From NCBI GenBank assembly GCA_024640085.1, contig JAHEFR010000015.1:1-64000 (forward strand): 64,000 bases of DNA. The letters are read 5' to 3'. The notes below the pieces were generated by a model. The model searched no databases. It was not told the DNA's origin and saw only the letters and a list, made by a program, of their open reading frames with translations. Each line of letters begins with the position of its first letter. The stretch's first letter is position 1. The DNA comes from Gammaproteobacteria bacterium (lineage in GTDB: Bacteria > Pseudomonadota > Gammaproteobacteria > Steroidobacterales > XN24). Position numbers and translations under genes: made by a program. This document shows positions 9,884 to 19,142 of the stretch, piece after piece.

Positions 9884-10789
9884 CTATTCGAGTCCCGGGG
9901 CCGGGTAGCTTTCCTCCAATCCGGCCCGCTGCGACAGCGCCAGGGCGATACCGCCGAGGACGGCGGTGGAGGAGACCAGCAGCCGCAGCGTGATCTGCTC
10001 GGACAGGAAAAGGACGCCCCCGAACGCGGCGATCACGGGGACGGATAACTGCACCGTCGCGGCACGCGTCGCCGTGAGGCCTGCCAGCGCGGCATACCAG
10101 ACGGCGTAACCGAGACCCGAGGCCACCGCGCCCGAGGTAACGGCCAGCACCACACCTCGCCAGGACAGGTGCAAATCCCCGAGGAAGAACAGACTGACGC
10201 CTATGGCCAGGGGCACCGCCAACAGGAAATTGTTGGCGGTATCGCCCAAGGGATCGGCCGCCGCCTGGCCGAGCAATGAATAGGACCCCCATGCCACGCC
10301 GGCGGCAGCCATCAGCAGCGCACCGACGGGATCCGGCGCGGTGACGCCCGGCGCGACCAGGTAGACGAGGCCGGTGCAGGCCACCGCCAGCCCGACCCAC
10401 GACCAGGCCGGGAAGCGCTCTCGTCTAGCAACGGCGACAGCGAACATCGTGAGCAGCACCGCCCCGAAAAGGATCAGTGCGCCAGTCCCGACGCTGAGGG
10501 ACACGTACGCAAACGCGAACAGGATCATGTAGGCGAACAGCATGGTGACCGCGCGCCAGTCCACCGTCGGCCGGCCGTGGGTCAGCCAGCGGGGCATGAC
10601 CAAAATGCCCAGGATCAGGGCCCCCGAAACGACCCTGATGGTCGCGAAACTGGCAGGGTCGATCTCTGCGGTCCCCATCGCCATGCGACACAGAAGTGGA
10701 TTCGCTGCGAAAGCGAGCATGGTCACGCCTGTCAGCGCGAGGGTGCGCGCCGATGACGGGCGACCGGATCCGGGGCGAGCGCGATTCAC
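9884..10789 (-). CDS. DMT-superfamily (EamA) transporter
   Basis: The product is almost wholly hydrophobic, with about ten predicted membrane helices in two EamA repeats, the second beginning near GALLMAAAGVAWGSYSLLGQAAADPLGD. This is typical of drug/metabolite exporters of about 300 residues. The substrate cannot be read from the sequence. The frame is open up to a GTG at 10840. I prefer the GTG at 10789 (VNRARPGSGRP), which places TM1 (LALTGVTMLAFAANPLL) near the N-terminus, but no clear ribosome-binding site decides between them. It lies alone between convergent mltF and a minus-strand secreted protein. Confidence 0.75.
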   Translation of the reverse strand: MNRARPGSGRPSSARTLALTGVTMLAFAANPLLCRMAMGTAEIDPASFATIRVVSGALILGILVMPRWLTHGRPTVDWRAVTMLFAYMILFAFAYVSLSVGTGALILFGAVLLTMFAVAVARRERFPAWSWVGLAVACTGLVYLVAPGVTAPDPVGALLMAAAGVAWGSYSLLGQAAADPLGDTANNFLLAVPLAIGVSLFFLGDLHLSWRGVVLAVTSGAVASGLGYAVWYAALAGLTATRAATVQLSVPVIAAFGGVLFLSEQITLRLLVSSTAVLGGIALALSQRAGLEESYPAPGLE

Positions 10790-10999
10790 CGGGACAGTGC
10801 ACTTCAGTTGACGGACGGCGTCAATGCGACCTGCGTCCACCCCTGTGGCCAGTCGATATTCCCAGGGTCGCTACGGAGCTGAAACCGGCACGACCAAATC
10901 CAGTACGCAGCCCCCGCCTGACCGGGGACAATCTGCTCCCGGCCATTGTCTCGGCACGCTTCTCGTCGGCCGTATACGACCGCTCCGTCACGGACTTAT

Positions 11000-11860
11000 C
11001 TAGTCGTCTTCACAGCCTTCGTCTTCGTTGGCGCAGAAGCCGTCAGCTTCCGCGCAGGTGCCGTTGTCCTCGCCTCCGATCGCGCACACTTCGATCTTGA
11101 CGGGCGTGTCCTCCGGCAGCGACGCGAGATATTCGGCGGGGACCGAGACGGCCTTGATCACGATGTCACCAGGCACCCGGATCGCGTACTTCAGGCCACC
11201 GAGAGGATCGCCATCTTCCACGTCGGGTTCGAGCACCGCCTCGAACTCGTCGACGGTGACGTTCATCGGATGCTCCGGAAGCGTCCCGTCGGCCACGAGG
11301 GCATTCAGATCGTCATAAGAGGCGCAGTGTCCAAGGTCGTCGCCTGCCGACCAGGTGATCTGGGCGCCGTCAAAATCCAGGTCAACGGGTGCCGCGGGAA
11401 GCAGGTAGGTAAGCTCCGTCTCGCCGTGCGACCTCTCTCCCCCTTCATTGCGGCCCCAGAACCGATAGGTACCCTCGGCCCAGCGCTCCAGGAACTCCTC
11501 CAGCGTCACCACGTCTTCCAGGTCATCCGGGTCTGCGTCGGGGTCCATCCAGCACAGCGGTTCGGCGCTCTCGGCAAACGTCTCCGTCAGCTTCTGTTCC
11601 GCCAGTGGCCCCTTGACGGCGTACTGAAAGACCTTGGTGCCATCGGGATCGAAAATCCGCGCCGCATTGAGATCATCGCCGTCCATCAAGAAATGGAAGC
11701 CGATGTCTCCGTCGGATGAATTGATCTCGATCAGGACCTTACATTCGCCAAAGTCGTCGCAAGGCTCCGTGGCCCCCACGGCTCCCGATGCCAGCCCCCC
11801 AAGCACAACACAGGTCCCTGCGACCCACGGCAACCGGGGCGTGTTCTTGATGTTCCACAT
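11000..11860 (-). CDS. Secreted acidic protein of unknown function
   Basis: This 286-residue protein starts at the ATG at 11860, 4 nt after the end of a strong GAGAGGAGGAAA ribosome-binding site; a longer open frame upstream is unlikely to be translated. MWNIKNTPRLPWVAGTCVVL and the following small residues form a signal peptide. The mature part is very acidic and contains at least eight cysteines, with pairs near the start (CDDFGECK) and clusters near the end (EVCAIGGEDNGTCAE, GFCANEDEGCEDD). This suggests a disulfide-stabilised extracytoplasmic protein. I recognise no family. The Asp/Glu-rich composition would fit a calcium-binding or halophilic secreted protein, but no defined metal-binding repeat is visible. 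Confidence 0.7.
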   Translation of the reverse strand: MWNIKNTPRLPWVAGTCVVLGGLASGAVGATEPCDDFGECKVLIEINSSDGDIGFHFLMDGDDLNAARIFDPDGTKVFQYAVKGPLAEQKLTETFAESAEPLCWMDPDADPDDLEDVVTLEEFLERWAEGTYRFWGRNEGGERSHGETELTYLLPAAPVDLDFDGAQITWSAGDDLGHCASYDDLNALVADGTLPEHPMNVTVDEFEAVLEPDVEDGDPLGGLKYAIRVPGDIVIKAVSVPAEYLASLPEDTPVKIEVCAIGGEDNGTCAEADGFCANEDEGCEDD

Positions 11861-12088
11861 GGTCGATTTCCTCCTCTCCAAGCGGGCCGCATCACGCGAA
11901 CAGAATCGCTCGCTGATCGCCTGCTCCCTCGATCGGGACGCAACGACCCATCTGATAGGTTGACGGTAGCGCCGCGGAAATCCTTCGCCGGCAGACACGC
12001 TCTTCAAGATCCGGGAATCGTCGCCTGATGGGAAACGGCGCGGATTATCCAGTTGCGTTTGACATAATCCCGAGTCGGGGACGGTTCA

Positions 12089-14287
12089 TCACCCGGCCAG
12101 GGCATCGGCGCGCTTTTCGTTGATCATGAACAATAATTCCGCCGCGGCCTCGGCATCGCACATGGCCCGATGATGCTGCCTGAGCGGGATCCCGAATTGC
12201 CGGCACAATTCACCGAGGCTGTAGGACGGCAGGCCCGGGTAGAACTTGCGCATGGACGAACAGGTGCAGAGCTTCGGGTAGCGGAAACCACGGCCGATGC
12301 GGGTGAACTCCCGGGAGACGAAGCCGTAGTCGAAGCTGACGTTGTGGGCGACGAAGATCGACCCCTCCATGAACGCCTCGAACTCCCCTGCCACGTCGGC
12401 GAACAGGGGCGCGTCGGCCACCATCGCATCGCTGATCCCGGTCAGGCGCGTGATATTGGGCGGGATCGGGCGCTGGGGGTTGAGCAGGGTCTGGAAACGG
12501 TCGACGATCCGCCCGTCCCGCACCTTGACCGCCGCCAGTTCCGTCATCCGGTGCTGCTCGCCGCTGCCGCCGGTCGTTTCGACATCCACGACAACGTACG
12601 CCTGCTGCGGATCCAGGACCCAGCGGACACGGACCACGTCGGCCCGGAGACCGGCCGCCCGCATCTGTCGGAGCCGGGTGAGTTGGTTGCGTCGGAGCTG
12701 GTCACCCTCGGCCTTGATTTCCACGAACCGCGCCCCTGACGGGTCCACGACCAGCAGGTCCGGGAACCCGTACCGGGTCCGGAGGTAGTCGCGGCACATG
12801 TGGCGGAGCATACCGGCCAGCGCCAACGGGTCCGCACTGTCCAGCAAGGCGAACAGCGCCTCCGCCGTCGACCGGCGCCACCGGAACACGCCGTTGGGAG
12901 TGCCGAAATGAGCGGTGATCGCCTTGAGCAGGCGGCGCTTCGTCCCGGCCACATCGGCGAGGCCGGCAAGCCGGTCATCGATGGCCCGGGCGTGAGCGCC
13001 ATGGAACGTGCCGTCGGTCAGCGTGGAGGGCAGCGCCTCGAACGGGGAGTGTAGCGCGGCGTTGTCGCCTGCAAAAAGCTCATCCCAGAACAGCAACCCG
13101 AACAGCGAACGCCACAGGGTGTTCTCCGCCCGGAACGCCTGGTGGCCCAGGTCCTGGAAGTGTGCGATGGCGGCCCGCTCCGGTGACCCGATATGGGCCT
13201 CGTCCAGGTCAAGGGTCTCCGCGGCCCGGAGTACGTCGGTCAGCGGGGAGGTCCGCTTGGCACCGAACTTTCGCTGGTAGAGGTCGCTGGCGAACAGCCA
13301 TTCCTCGTCGCTGCGCGGGCCGTCGAGGATAGACTCGAGGCACTCCCTGGCCTCCTCCCGCCGGCCGGCGGCGAACAACAGTCGGACGAGACGCTCGCCG
13401 CAGCGGGCCGAGTCTCCCCGACGGTAAATCGCCATGGCCCGCTCGGCGTCCCCGGCTCTCTCGCGATCCCTCCCGGCGGCATAGGCGAGCCGGTCCCGGA
13501 GGGTGGCAGCTGCCTCGAACTGGGGGTCGGGCCACTGGTCGGCGGCATCCGCGATCCGTTCCCGCTGCCGTTCGCTGCCGCGTTCGAAGCGTCTCAGCAG
13601 CTCCGCAAAGCGGTAGGTCTCGACCGCCTCCCCCCGGTCGGCGAAGCGGGGCTCGTAGGCATCGGTAAAGGAGTGGGTCCGAACCAGCCCCAGGTCTCTG
13701 AGGGTGAATCGGGACAGGCCATCCCGCATCTCGCCAAAGTACAGGAACAGCAGGAACTGCACCCATGCCGTGCGGCGCTGAACCAGCAGACGCCGCAGGT
13801 CGACGCTGCCGATGAACCGGTCGGCTGCGCAGTGCTCGAGTACGAAACCGGTAAGCTCGTCCTTCTTCATGGATCGAGCAATGCCGGGGAAGTGAGGGGC
13901 GATGGCGCCGAGGATCTCGGTCTTGGTGAGGAACCCGAGCACGTCCTCGAGCAGGTCCGGTCCCGGCGAGCCGACCCAGCCGCCGGCGCCCAGGGCCGCC
14001 AGCGGTCCGCCGAGATCTCCGATCTCTGGGTAACGCAGCTTGTTGATCGCAAAGATGCGGCCCTTGCGGTTCACCAGGCGCACATAGAGGCACCGGGCGG
14101 GCCGGTCGAGGGCCCGGAATTCGCCGATCAGGCGCGTGTCCCTTTCGTCCAGGACGTGCCCATAGTGTCCGGCGACAAAATCCAGCAACTCCAGAAAATG
14201 CTGGTGGTAATAGAAGGTCGGCAGTTCCCGCTGCCGGGCGGGGACCGCGTCTGTCAGATCCTGCCGGGTGTCGCGGTCAGCCCGCAT
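12089..14287 (-). CDS. FAN1-like VRR-NUC nuclease fused to DnaQ-type 3'-5' exonuclease
   Basis: The 732-residue protein has two nuclease modules. The first ~560 residues resemble bacterial FAN1: an N-terminal region starting RELPTFYYHQHFLELL, a SAP-like segment (KKDELTGFVLEH), TPR-like helices, and a VRR-NUC domain with GFPDLLVVD and FVEIKAEGDQL (PD-(D/E)xK motif). The last ~170 residues are a DEDDh exonuclease: VVVDVETTG, FVAHNVSFDYGF and HHRAMCDAEAA supply the acidic and histidine residues of Exo I-III. FAN1 proteins incise interstrand-crosslinked or flap DNA and usually end after VRR-NUC, at about 550 residues in bacteria. The fusion could couple incision to trimming. It overlaps the 3' end of the ureohydrolase gene by 11 bp, so the pair is probably one transcript. 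Confidence 0.85.
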   Translation of the reverse strand: MRADRDTRQDLTDAVPARQRELPTFYYHQHFLELLDFVAGHYGHVLDERDTRLIGEFRALDRPARCLYVRLVNRKGRIFAINKLRYPEIGDLGGPLAALGAGGWVGSPGPDLLEDVLGFLTKTEILGAIAPHFPGIARSMKKDELTGFVLEHCAADRFIGSVDLRRLLVQRRTAWVQFLLFLYFGEMRDGLSRFTLRDLGLVRTHSFTDAYEPRFADRGEAVETYRFAELLRRFERGSERQRERIADAADQWPDPQFEAAATLRDRLAYAAGRDRERAGDAERAMAIYRRGDSARCGERLVRLLFAAGRREEARECLESILDGPRSDEEWLFASDLYQRKFGAKRTSPLTDVLRAAETLDLDEAHIGSPERAAIAHFQDLGHQAFRAENTLWRSLFGLLFWDELFAGDNAALHSPFEALPSTLTDGTFHGAHARAIDDRLAGLADVAGTKRRLLKAITAHFGTPNGVFRWRRSTAEALFALLDSADPLALAGMLRHMCRDYLRTRYGFPDLLVVDPSGARFVEIKAEGDQLRRNQLTRLRQMRAAGLRADVVRVRWVLDPQQAYVVVDVETTGGSGEQHRMTELAAVKVRDGRIVDRFQTLLNPQRPIPPNITRLTGISDAMVADAPLFADVAGEFEAFMEGSIFVAHNVSFDYGFVSREFTRIGRGFRYPKLCTCSSMRKFYPGLPSYSLGELCRQFGIPLRQHHRAMCDAEAAAELLFMINEKRADALAG

Positions 14288-15191
14288 CCCGCCGGCCGGC
14301 CGCCAGCACGTGGAGGAACTCCAGCGCCAGGGTGGCGCCGGCCAGGGAGGTCAGCTCCGCGTGATCGAACGCGGGCGCCACTTCAACCACGTCGAAACCG
14401 ATGATGTTTAGGCCCGCCAGCCCGCGGACGATGGCCAGCGCCCGGTCCGAGCTGAGCCCGCCGGCCACCGGCGTCCCCGTCCCCGGGGCGAAGGCCGGAT
14501 CCAGGCAGTCGATGTCGAAGCTCAGGTAGGCGGGTGCCGATCCCACCCGCTCACGGATCCGCGCCACGCTATCGGCGGCGCCATGTTCGTTGGCCCAGGC
14601 GGCGTCGAGGACCTCGAAGGGATGCCCGTCCCGGGTGTAGTGGGTGCGGATGCCGACCTGGACCGAGCGATCCGCCTGGAGGAGGCCTTCGTCATCCGCC
14701 CGCTTGAACATGGTGCCGTGATCGAACTCGCCGCCTTCGCCATAGGTATCGGTATGGGCGTCGAAGTGGATCAGGGCCAGCGACCCGTGCCGCTGGGTAT
14801 GGGCACGCAGCAACGGCAGGGTCACGTAGTGGTCGCCGCCGAGGGTCACCAGGGTCTTGCCCGCATCGACGATCCTGCCGGCCTCCTGCTCGAGGCGGCG
14901 CGTGAATCCCGCCGGGTCGCCCGTGGGTACCGACACATCACCGGCATCCTCCACCCGCAGTTCCCGAGAGAGGTTGAAATCCCAGGGCCAGCGCTCCTCT
15001 TCCCAAGCCAGGTGGGCCGAGGCGTTACGGATTCCGAGGGGACCGGACCGGGTGCCGGCCCTGCCGGTCGTCGCCAGGTCGAAGGGCGCGCCCAGGACCA
15101 GGGCCTCGGCCCGTGACCCGGCCACATCGGTGCACGGCGGCAGCCGCAGGAACGTGGGGGCGCCGGTATACAGGGGCGCGTCGATGGCCAT
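14277..15191 (-). CDS. speB: Agmatinase-family ureohydrolase
   Basis: This 304-residue protein has the full Mn2+-binding set of the arginase/agmatinase family: LGGDHYVTLP, HFDAHTDTY and SFDIDCLDPAFAPGTGTP. It probably hydrolyses a guanidino substrate such as agmatine to putrescine and urea; guanidinobutyrase or related activities cannot be excluded by sequence. The start at 15191 (MAIDAPLYTGAPTFL) is preceded by GGAG at 9-nt spacing; the frame is open further upstream. It is followed with overlap by the FAN1-DnaQ gene. Two other enzymes acting on guanidino compounds are encoded at 38 and 39-40 kb. Confidence 0.8.
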   Translation of the reverse strand: MAIDAPLYTGAPTFLRLPPCTDVAGSRAEALVLGAPFDLATTGRAGTRSGPLGIRNASAHLAWEEERWPWDFNLSRELRVEDAGDVSVPTGDPAGFTRRLEQEAGRIVDAGKTLVTLGGDHYVTLPLLRAHTQRHGSLALIHFDAHTDTYGEGGEFDHGTMFKRADDEGLLQADRSVQVGIRTHYTRDGHPFEVLDAAWANEHGAADSVARIRERVGSAPAYLSFDIDCLDPAFAPGTGTPVAGGLSSDRALAIVRGLAGLNIIGFDVVEVAPAFDHAELTSLAGATLALEFLHVLAAGRRDAG

Positions 15192-15309
15192 CGGACGTTC
15201 TCCGTTCGGGATCGCGAGGATTGGCAGAATGACCGGCAGCATAGCATCGCCGCCGGCTTCCGGCAGCACGGCCTGAAAGGCCTCGCGGGCAGGCCAACCG
15301 GCAGCCCCG

Positions 15310-15373
15310 AATCGACAAACGGGGCCCCTTGTTTCATGATCGGGCCACCGTTTCAGATGGACCCCGTCTCCGC
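15310..15373 (+). promoter_or_regulatory. Leader with AATCGACA motif (TolB/TPR copy 3)
   Basis: AATCGACA at 15310-15317 lies 57 nt before the ATG at 15374. Unlike copies 1, 2 and 6, I could not draw a 9-nt-loop hairpin over the ribosome-binding region here, so only the motif is shared. Confidence 0.35.
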
Positions 15374-17245
15374 ATGTCGTTATTCGAGGAACTCAAGCGC
15401 CGCAACGTCATCAGGGTCGCCCTGCTCTACGGGGTCGCCGCCTGGCTGACGCTGCAGGTGGCGGACCTGCTGTTCGAGGCGATGGAGCTGCCCGCATCCT
15501 GGCTCCGGCTGGTCCTGGCCCTGCTGATCCTCGGCTTCCCCTTCGCCCTCATCTTCTCCTGGGTCTTCGAAATGACGCCGGAAGGGCTGAAACGGGAAAA
15601 GGACGTGGATCGCTCCCGCTCGATCACCCCCCACACCGGCCGGAAGATCAACATCCTGATCGCCGTGCTACTGGTGCTGGCCATCGGATCGGTGGCGGTG
15701 GACCGGCTGATCCCCGAACGGGAGGCGCCCGCACAGACAGCCGCCGTCGAGGATGCTCCGGGTGAGCAGACGGTAGATCCCAGCCAGCTGGTGGCGGAGA
15801 AATTCGCGCCGGTACCGGAACAGTCCATCGCCGTGCTTCCGTTCGTGAACATGAGCGGCGATGAGGAGAATGAATATTTCGCCGATGGCTTGTCCGAGGA
15901 GATCCTGAACTTCCTCGCCGGCATCCCCGACCTGCAGGTCACCGCGCGAACCTCGTCCTTCCAGTTCAAGGGGAAGAACATGGACGTGCGGGAAGTGGGC
16001 GAGGCGCTCAACGCCGCTCACGTCCTCGAGGGCAGCGTCAGGCGGTCGGGGGATCGTGCCCGCATCACCGCGCAATTGATCCGGGCCTCCGACGGCTACC
16101 ACCTCTGGTCCGAGACCTACGACCGTACCCTGGACGACATCTTCGAAGTTCAGACCGACATTGCCGAGAGCGTGACCCGTGCCCTGGGCGTCGTGATGGA
16201 CGACACCCAGCGCCAGCAGATGCAGGACGCAGGCGTGCGGGACGTGGAAGCTTTCATCGCCTTCCAGAAGGGCCGGGCCAAGTTCATGGAGGCTCACGTG
16301 GACGAGGTCAACCTGGACATGATGGCCGAGGCCGGAGATTGGTTCACCGAAGCGATCCGGCGGGAGCCCCGGTTCGCCAACGCCTATTTCCTCCGGAGCG
16401 ACCTGTATGCCCACCGGACCACGACGGACGCCATCTCGGACGACGAACGGAAAGCCGCTTACGAGCGCTACATCAGTGACCTCGCTTCCGCCAGCGAGTA
16501 CGCCCGCGGCAACGCGGAAAAGGCCATGATCGACGTCGATCGCACGCTCGCCTCGTCCAACTGGGGCCCATTGCCCGAACGAGTCGAGGCCGCGCTCTCC
16601 GCGGAGAAGTGCGTGGAGCCGGTCTGGATCGAAGTGATTCCGCCTTTCGCATACGCGGAAAAATCCCTCGACTTCAGGCTCCGCGAAATCGAGTGTGATC
16701 CGCTGAATTTTTATCCGTACTACTCGGCGGCTCAGTCGGCAATGTGGTCCGGACAGCCGGAACTGGCGCTTCAGCTCAGCATGCGAGGACTGGAGATAGA
16801 GCCGGAGCAGCCCTTCCTGCAGAGCATGATCACCGTTGCGCTTCTGGCGCTGGGCCGCATCGACGAAGCCAGGGCCAGGGTGGAAGGCTACGACGGCTGG
16901 AACCGGGATCTACTGCTGACCTCGGTGGCCGCGGCGTCGGGCGACATGGCAGTCGCCAGGGAGGCAGCGGCGCGGATGCTGGAAAAAGCCCGAGGCTGGA
17001 CCCGCCGATTCCTGGCCATCGAAGTGAACGCCGTCTCAGGCAATCGCAAGGCCGCCAATGAGGCGGCCGCCTGGTTCGATAGTATCCCGGCCGGGCAACT
17101 GATGCTGGCGGGGGCCACCATGGAATGCATGTGCGGGGCGCCCTTCGATCTCGAAGCCACGCCCGTGTTTGCAAAGCGCCTGAAGGAGGCCGGATTCTCC
17201 TGGCCTCCGTCGAATCCCGTCGCGAAGCGGGCGGCAGGACCGTAA
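15374..17245 (+). CDS. TolB-like/TPR membrane protein (copy 3)
   Basis: The 623-residue product starts MSLFEELKRRNVIRV. It carries the family module (TM1 about 14-33, TM2 about 45-65, EMTPEGLKREKDVDRS, TM3 about 97-114), then a TolB-like domain (SIAVLPFVNMSGDEENEYFADGLSEEILNFL to HLWSETYDRTLDDIF). The C-terminal half has few canonical TPRs and ends in helical repeats with unusual loops, including an ECMCGAPF segment near the end. An in-frame GTG lies further upstream (15329), but the ATG at 15374 matches the N-termini of the other copies. The cysteine-bearing tail differs from copies 1 and 2, suggesting that the output end has diverged while the membrane module has been kept. Confidence 0.8.
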   Translation: MSLFEELKRRNVIRVALLYGVAAWLTLQVADLLFEAMELPASWLRLVLALLILGFPFALIFSWVFEMTPEGLKREKDVDRSRSITPHTGRKINILIAVLLVLAIGSVAVDRLIPEREAPAQTAAVEDAPGEQTVDPSQLVAEKFAPVPEQSIAVLPFVNMSGDEENEYFADGLSEEILNFLAGIPDLQVTARTSSFQFKGKNMDVREVGEALNAAHVLEGSVRRSGDRARITAQLIRASDGYHLWSETYDRTLDDIFEVQTDIAESVTRALGVVMDDTQRQQMQDAGVRDVEAFIAFQKGRAKFMEAHVDEVNLDMMAEAGDWFTEAIRREPRFANAYFLRSDLYAHRTTTDAISDDERKAAYERYISDLASASEYARGNAEKAMIDVDRTLASSNWGPLPERVEAALSAEKCVEPVWIEVIPPFAYAEKSLDFRLREIECDPLNFYPYYSAAQSAMWSGQPELALQLSMRGLEIEPEQPFLQSMITVALLALGRIDEARARVEGYDGWNRDLLLTSVAAASGDMAVAREAAARMLEKARGWTRRFLAIEVNAVSGNRKAANEAAAWFDSIPAGQLMLAGATMECMCGAPFDLEATPVFAKRLKEAGFSWPPSNPVAKRAAGP

Positions 17246-17284
17246 GCGACGCGGACGAGAAGCGGCGGAGATCGAAAACTGGGG

Positions 17285-18601
17285 TCAGCTCGCCTCCGGC
17301 AGCGGTGCTCCCATCGACGGCGGCGTCCCCGCCGGCTTGCGCTCGGCCAGGAACGGGATCAGCAGTATCGGCACGACGGCGATAAGGGCATCGGCATAGA
17401 GCAGCGTGCTGTAGCCCCAGGTGTCGACCGCGGCCCCCTCCCATGCGTTCGTATAGGAGATCGCCAGGTTCCTCAGCGCCATGAACCCGGTGAACTGGGT
17501 GGCGGCGATCGCGGGATTGGTCAGCCCCATGAAGATCGCGGCGCTGGTGCCGTAGTGCATGCCCATGAACAGATAGAAGGCCATAGCCGCCGCGAAGAAC
17601 TCGGGGATGGTGATGCCGGCGGTGCCGGTCCCACCGCCCAGCTTGACCGCCACATACAGCGTCGGCACGGTTGTGAGCGCGTAATAGAGAGCGAGCATCT
17701 TGCGCTTGCCCAGCTTGTCGGCCAGCCATCCACCGACAATGCAGCCGAGGCCGGAAATCGCCGTACTGTAGATGTTGAGCTGGGCGATCTGGTCGTTGGT
17801 CATGCCGATATCGACCTGCAACGTGGTCGACACGGCGTTGGCGAGGGCCATGGCGCCGAACGGCATGAGCGCAAAGGCGACGCCAATCAGGGGCCCCTTG
17901 CCGGACTTGAAGAACCCTACCTGCAACTCGCGGGCGAACCCCGCCACAGACGCCTTGAACTTGTTCCAGACCTCCGACGATTTCTCGGTGACCACGGATG
18001 CAAGGGCCGGGTCCCGCACGAAAAATACCACGAAGGCCAGGACCAGCCCGAGCAACAGGCTGACGTATAGGAAGGAGACGTCGAAGCCATACATCCCGGA
18101 GACAAAAATCGCGCCGCCCCCGCCGAGACCCTGGCCGATATAGGCGCCGGCAAACATAAAGCCATTGCCCTGCCCGCGTTCCTCCGGACGCAGGGCGTTG
18201 ACCGCCAGGGAATCGATCGCCACGTCGCAGGTCGCAGCGAACACATTGTGGACGATCACCATGGCGATCAGCAGATCGAAATGCTGCGAATAGTCCACCT
18301 GGGAGACGACATAGAGGGTGACGATCATCAGGGACTGGCAGATCACGATCCAGGCCTTGCGGCCGCCGAAGCGCTTCAGCCCGATGAGGTCCACCAGCGG
18401 CGCCCAGGACCACTTGAACGCCCAGGGCAGATAGAACGCACCGACGAAGGCGCCCACCTGGGCGACGTCCACGCCCTGCCGCCGCATGTAGGCCGCCATG
18501 GCGACGGCGGCGAAACCCAGCGGCACACCCTCGCAGATATAGAGAATCCCGAAGGTGGTCAGGCGACCCCGCTTTGTATCCAGCATGTTGCGAGACGTCA
18601 T
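17285..18601 (-). CDS. MFS permease, AmpG/PAT-like
   Basis: This 438-residue membrane protein has twelve predicted helices. ILYICEGVPLGFAAVAMAAYMR and the WAFKWSWAPLVD segment match the AmpG/acetyl-CoA transporter (PAT) branch of the major facilitator superfamily. AmpG imports muropeptides for recycling, so a peptidoglycan-recycling role is possible and would suit the nearby MltF, but other PAT members carry different substrates. The ATG start at 18601 is preceded by GGAAAGG. It is transcribed divergently from the ArsR operon. Confidence 0.75.
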   Translation of the reverse strand: MTSRNMLDTKRGRLTTFGILYICEGVPLGFAAVAMAAYMRRQGVDVAQVGAFVGAFYLPWAFKWSWAPLVDLIGLKRFGGRKAWIVICQSLMIVTLYVVSQVDYSQHFDLLIAMVIVHNVFAATCDVAIDSLAVNALRPEERGQGNGFMFAGAYIGQGLGGGGAIFVSGMYGFDVSFLYVSLLLGLVLAFVVFFVRDPALASVVTEKSSEVWNKFKASVAGFARELQVGFFKSGKGPLIGVAFALMPFGAMALANAVSTTLQVDIGMTNDQIAQLNIYSTAISGLGCIVGGWLADKLGKRKMLALYYALTTVPTLYVAVKLGGGTGTAGITIPEFFAAAMAFYLFMGMHYGTSAAIFMGLTNPAIAATQFTGFMALRNLAISYTNAWEGAAVDTWGYSTLLYADALIAVVPILLIPFLAERKPAGTPPSMGAPLPEAS

Positions 18602-18724
18602 CCCGGGCCTTTCCTGTCCCGGGGCCGTCCCGGGAACGGTGATAACGCTGTCGGTCGTCCGGGCATAAGTTGGCCTTGGCGTCGTGGTACGGGGATCAGC
18701 GGTCGAGGCTCGTTAATGTAGAGC

Positions 18725-18746
18725 AAATCGCTCTCTGACCCTAATT
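18725..18746. repeat. Single copy of the GGGTCAGAGAGC repeat
   Basis: On the minus strand this reads AATTAGGGTCAGAGAGCGAT. It matches one arm of the perfect inverted repeat at 22204-22262 with small differences. It lies in the divergent intergenic region between the MFS permease and the ArsR operon. Similar GGGTCAGAG repeats are often found near REP-associated transposase systems in gammaproteobacteria; no such transposase is in this window. Confidence 0.4.
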
Positions 18747-18761
18747 CGGTGCAGACCGGAC

Positions 18762-18798
18762 TTGACAGGATCGAGCCAATAGGTAACCATCCAGTTAC
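18762..18798 (+). promoter_or_regulatory. ArsR promoter and putative autoregulatory operator
   Basis: TTGACA at 18762-18767 is a good -35 box. The -10 position, 16-17 bp downstream, falls on TAACCA. It overlaps an inverted repeat, GTAAC-N6-GTTAC (18783-18798), just before the ArsR start at 18801. A TAAC-N6-GTTA core over the -10 resembles operators of the ArsR regulators that accompany SRPBCC genes, so autorepression is likely. Confidence 0.5.
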
Positions 18799-18800
18799 GT

Positions 18801-19130
18801 ATGACACCGAAATCCATGGACATGCTGTTTCAGGCCCTGGCCTCGGCATCGCGGCGACAGATCCTCGACATCGTCCGCGACAAGCCCGGCTGCAGCGTCA
18901 TGGACGTCTGCCGCCACTTCGACGTCAGCCGCATCGCCGTCATGAAACACATCAACGTGCTGGAGAAAGCCGACCTGCTGATCTCCGAAAAGCAGGGCCG
19001 GACGCGACGCCTGTACTTCAATGCAGTCCCGATACAGATGATCCACGAGCGCTGGACCACCGAGTACAGCGCCCTGTGGGCCGGACGCCTGACCGAGTTC
19101 AAGCGCCGGGTAGAGAGCAGACAACCATAG
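18801..19130 (+). CDS. ArsR-family transcriptional repressor
   Basis: This 109-residue winged-helix regulator contains LASASRRQILDIV, then a recognition-helix region (VMDVCRHFDVSRIAVMKHI) and the beta-wing LLISEKQGRTRRLYFN, as in ArsR/SmtB proteins of the SdpR type. I see no cysteine metal-binding pair of the ArsR or SmtB kind. The context, followed at once by DUF4287/DUF5655 and SRPBCC genes, matches the common ArsR-SRPBCC pair in which the regulator represses its own operon. The intergenic distance to the next gene is 12 bp. Confidence 0.85.
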   Translation: MTPKSMDMLFQALASASRRQILDIVRDKPGCSVMDVCRHFDVSRIAVMKHINVLEKADLLISEKQGRTRRLYFNAVPIQMIHERWTTEYSALWAGRLTEFKRRVESRQP

Positions 19131-19142
19131 AGGGGGAAGACC

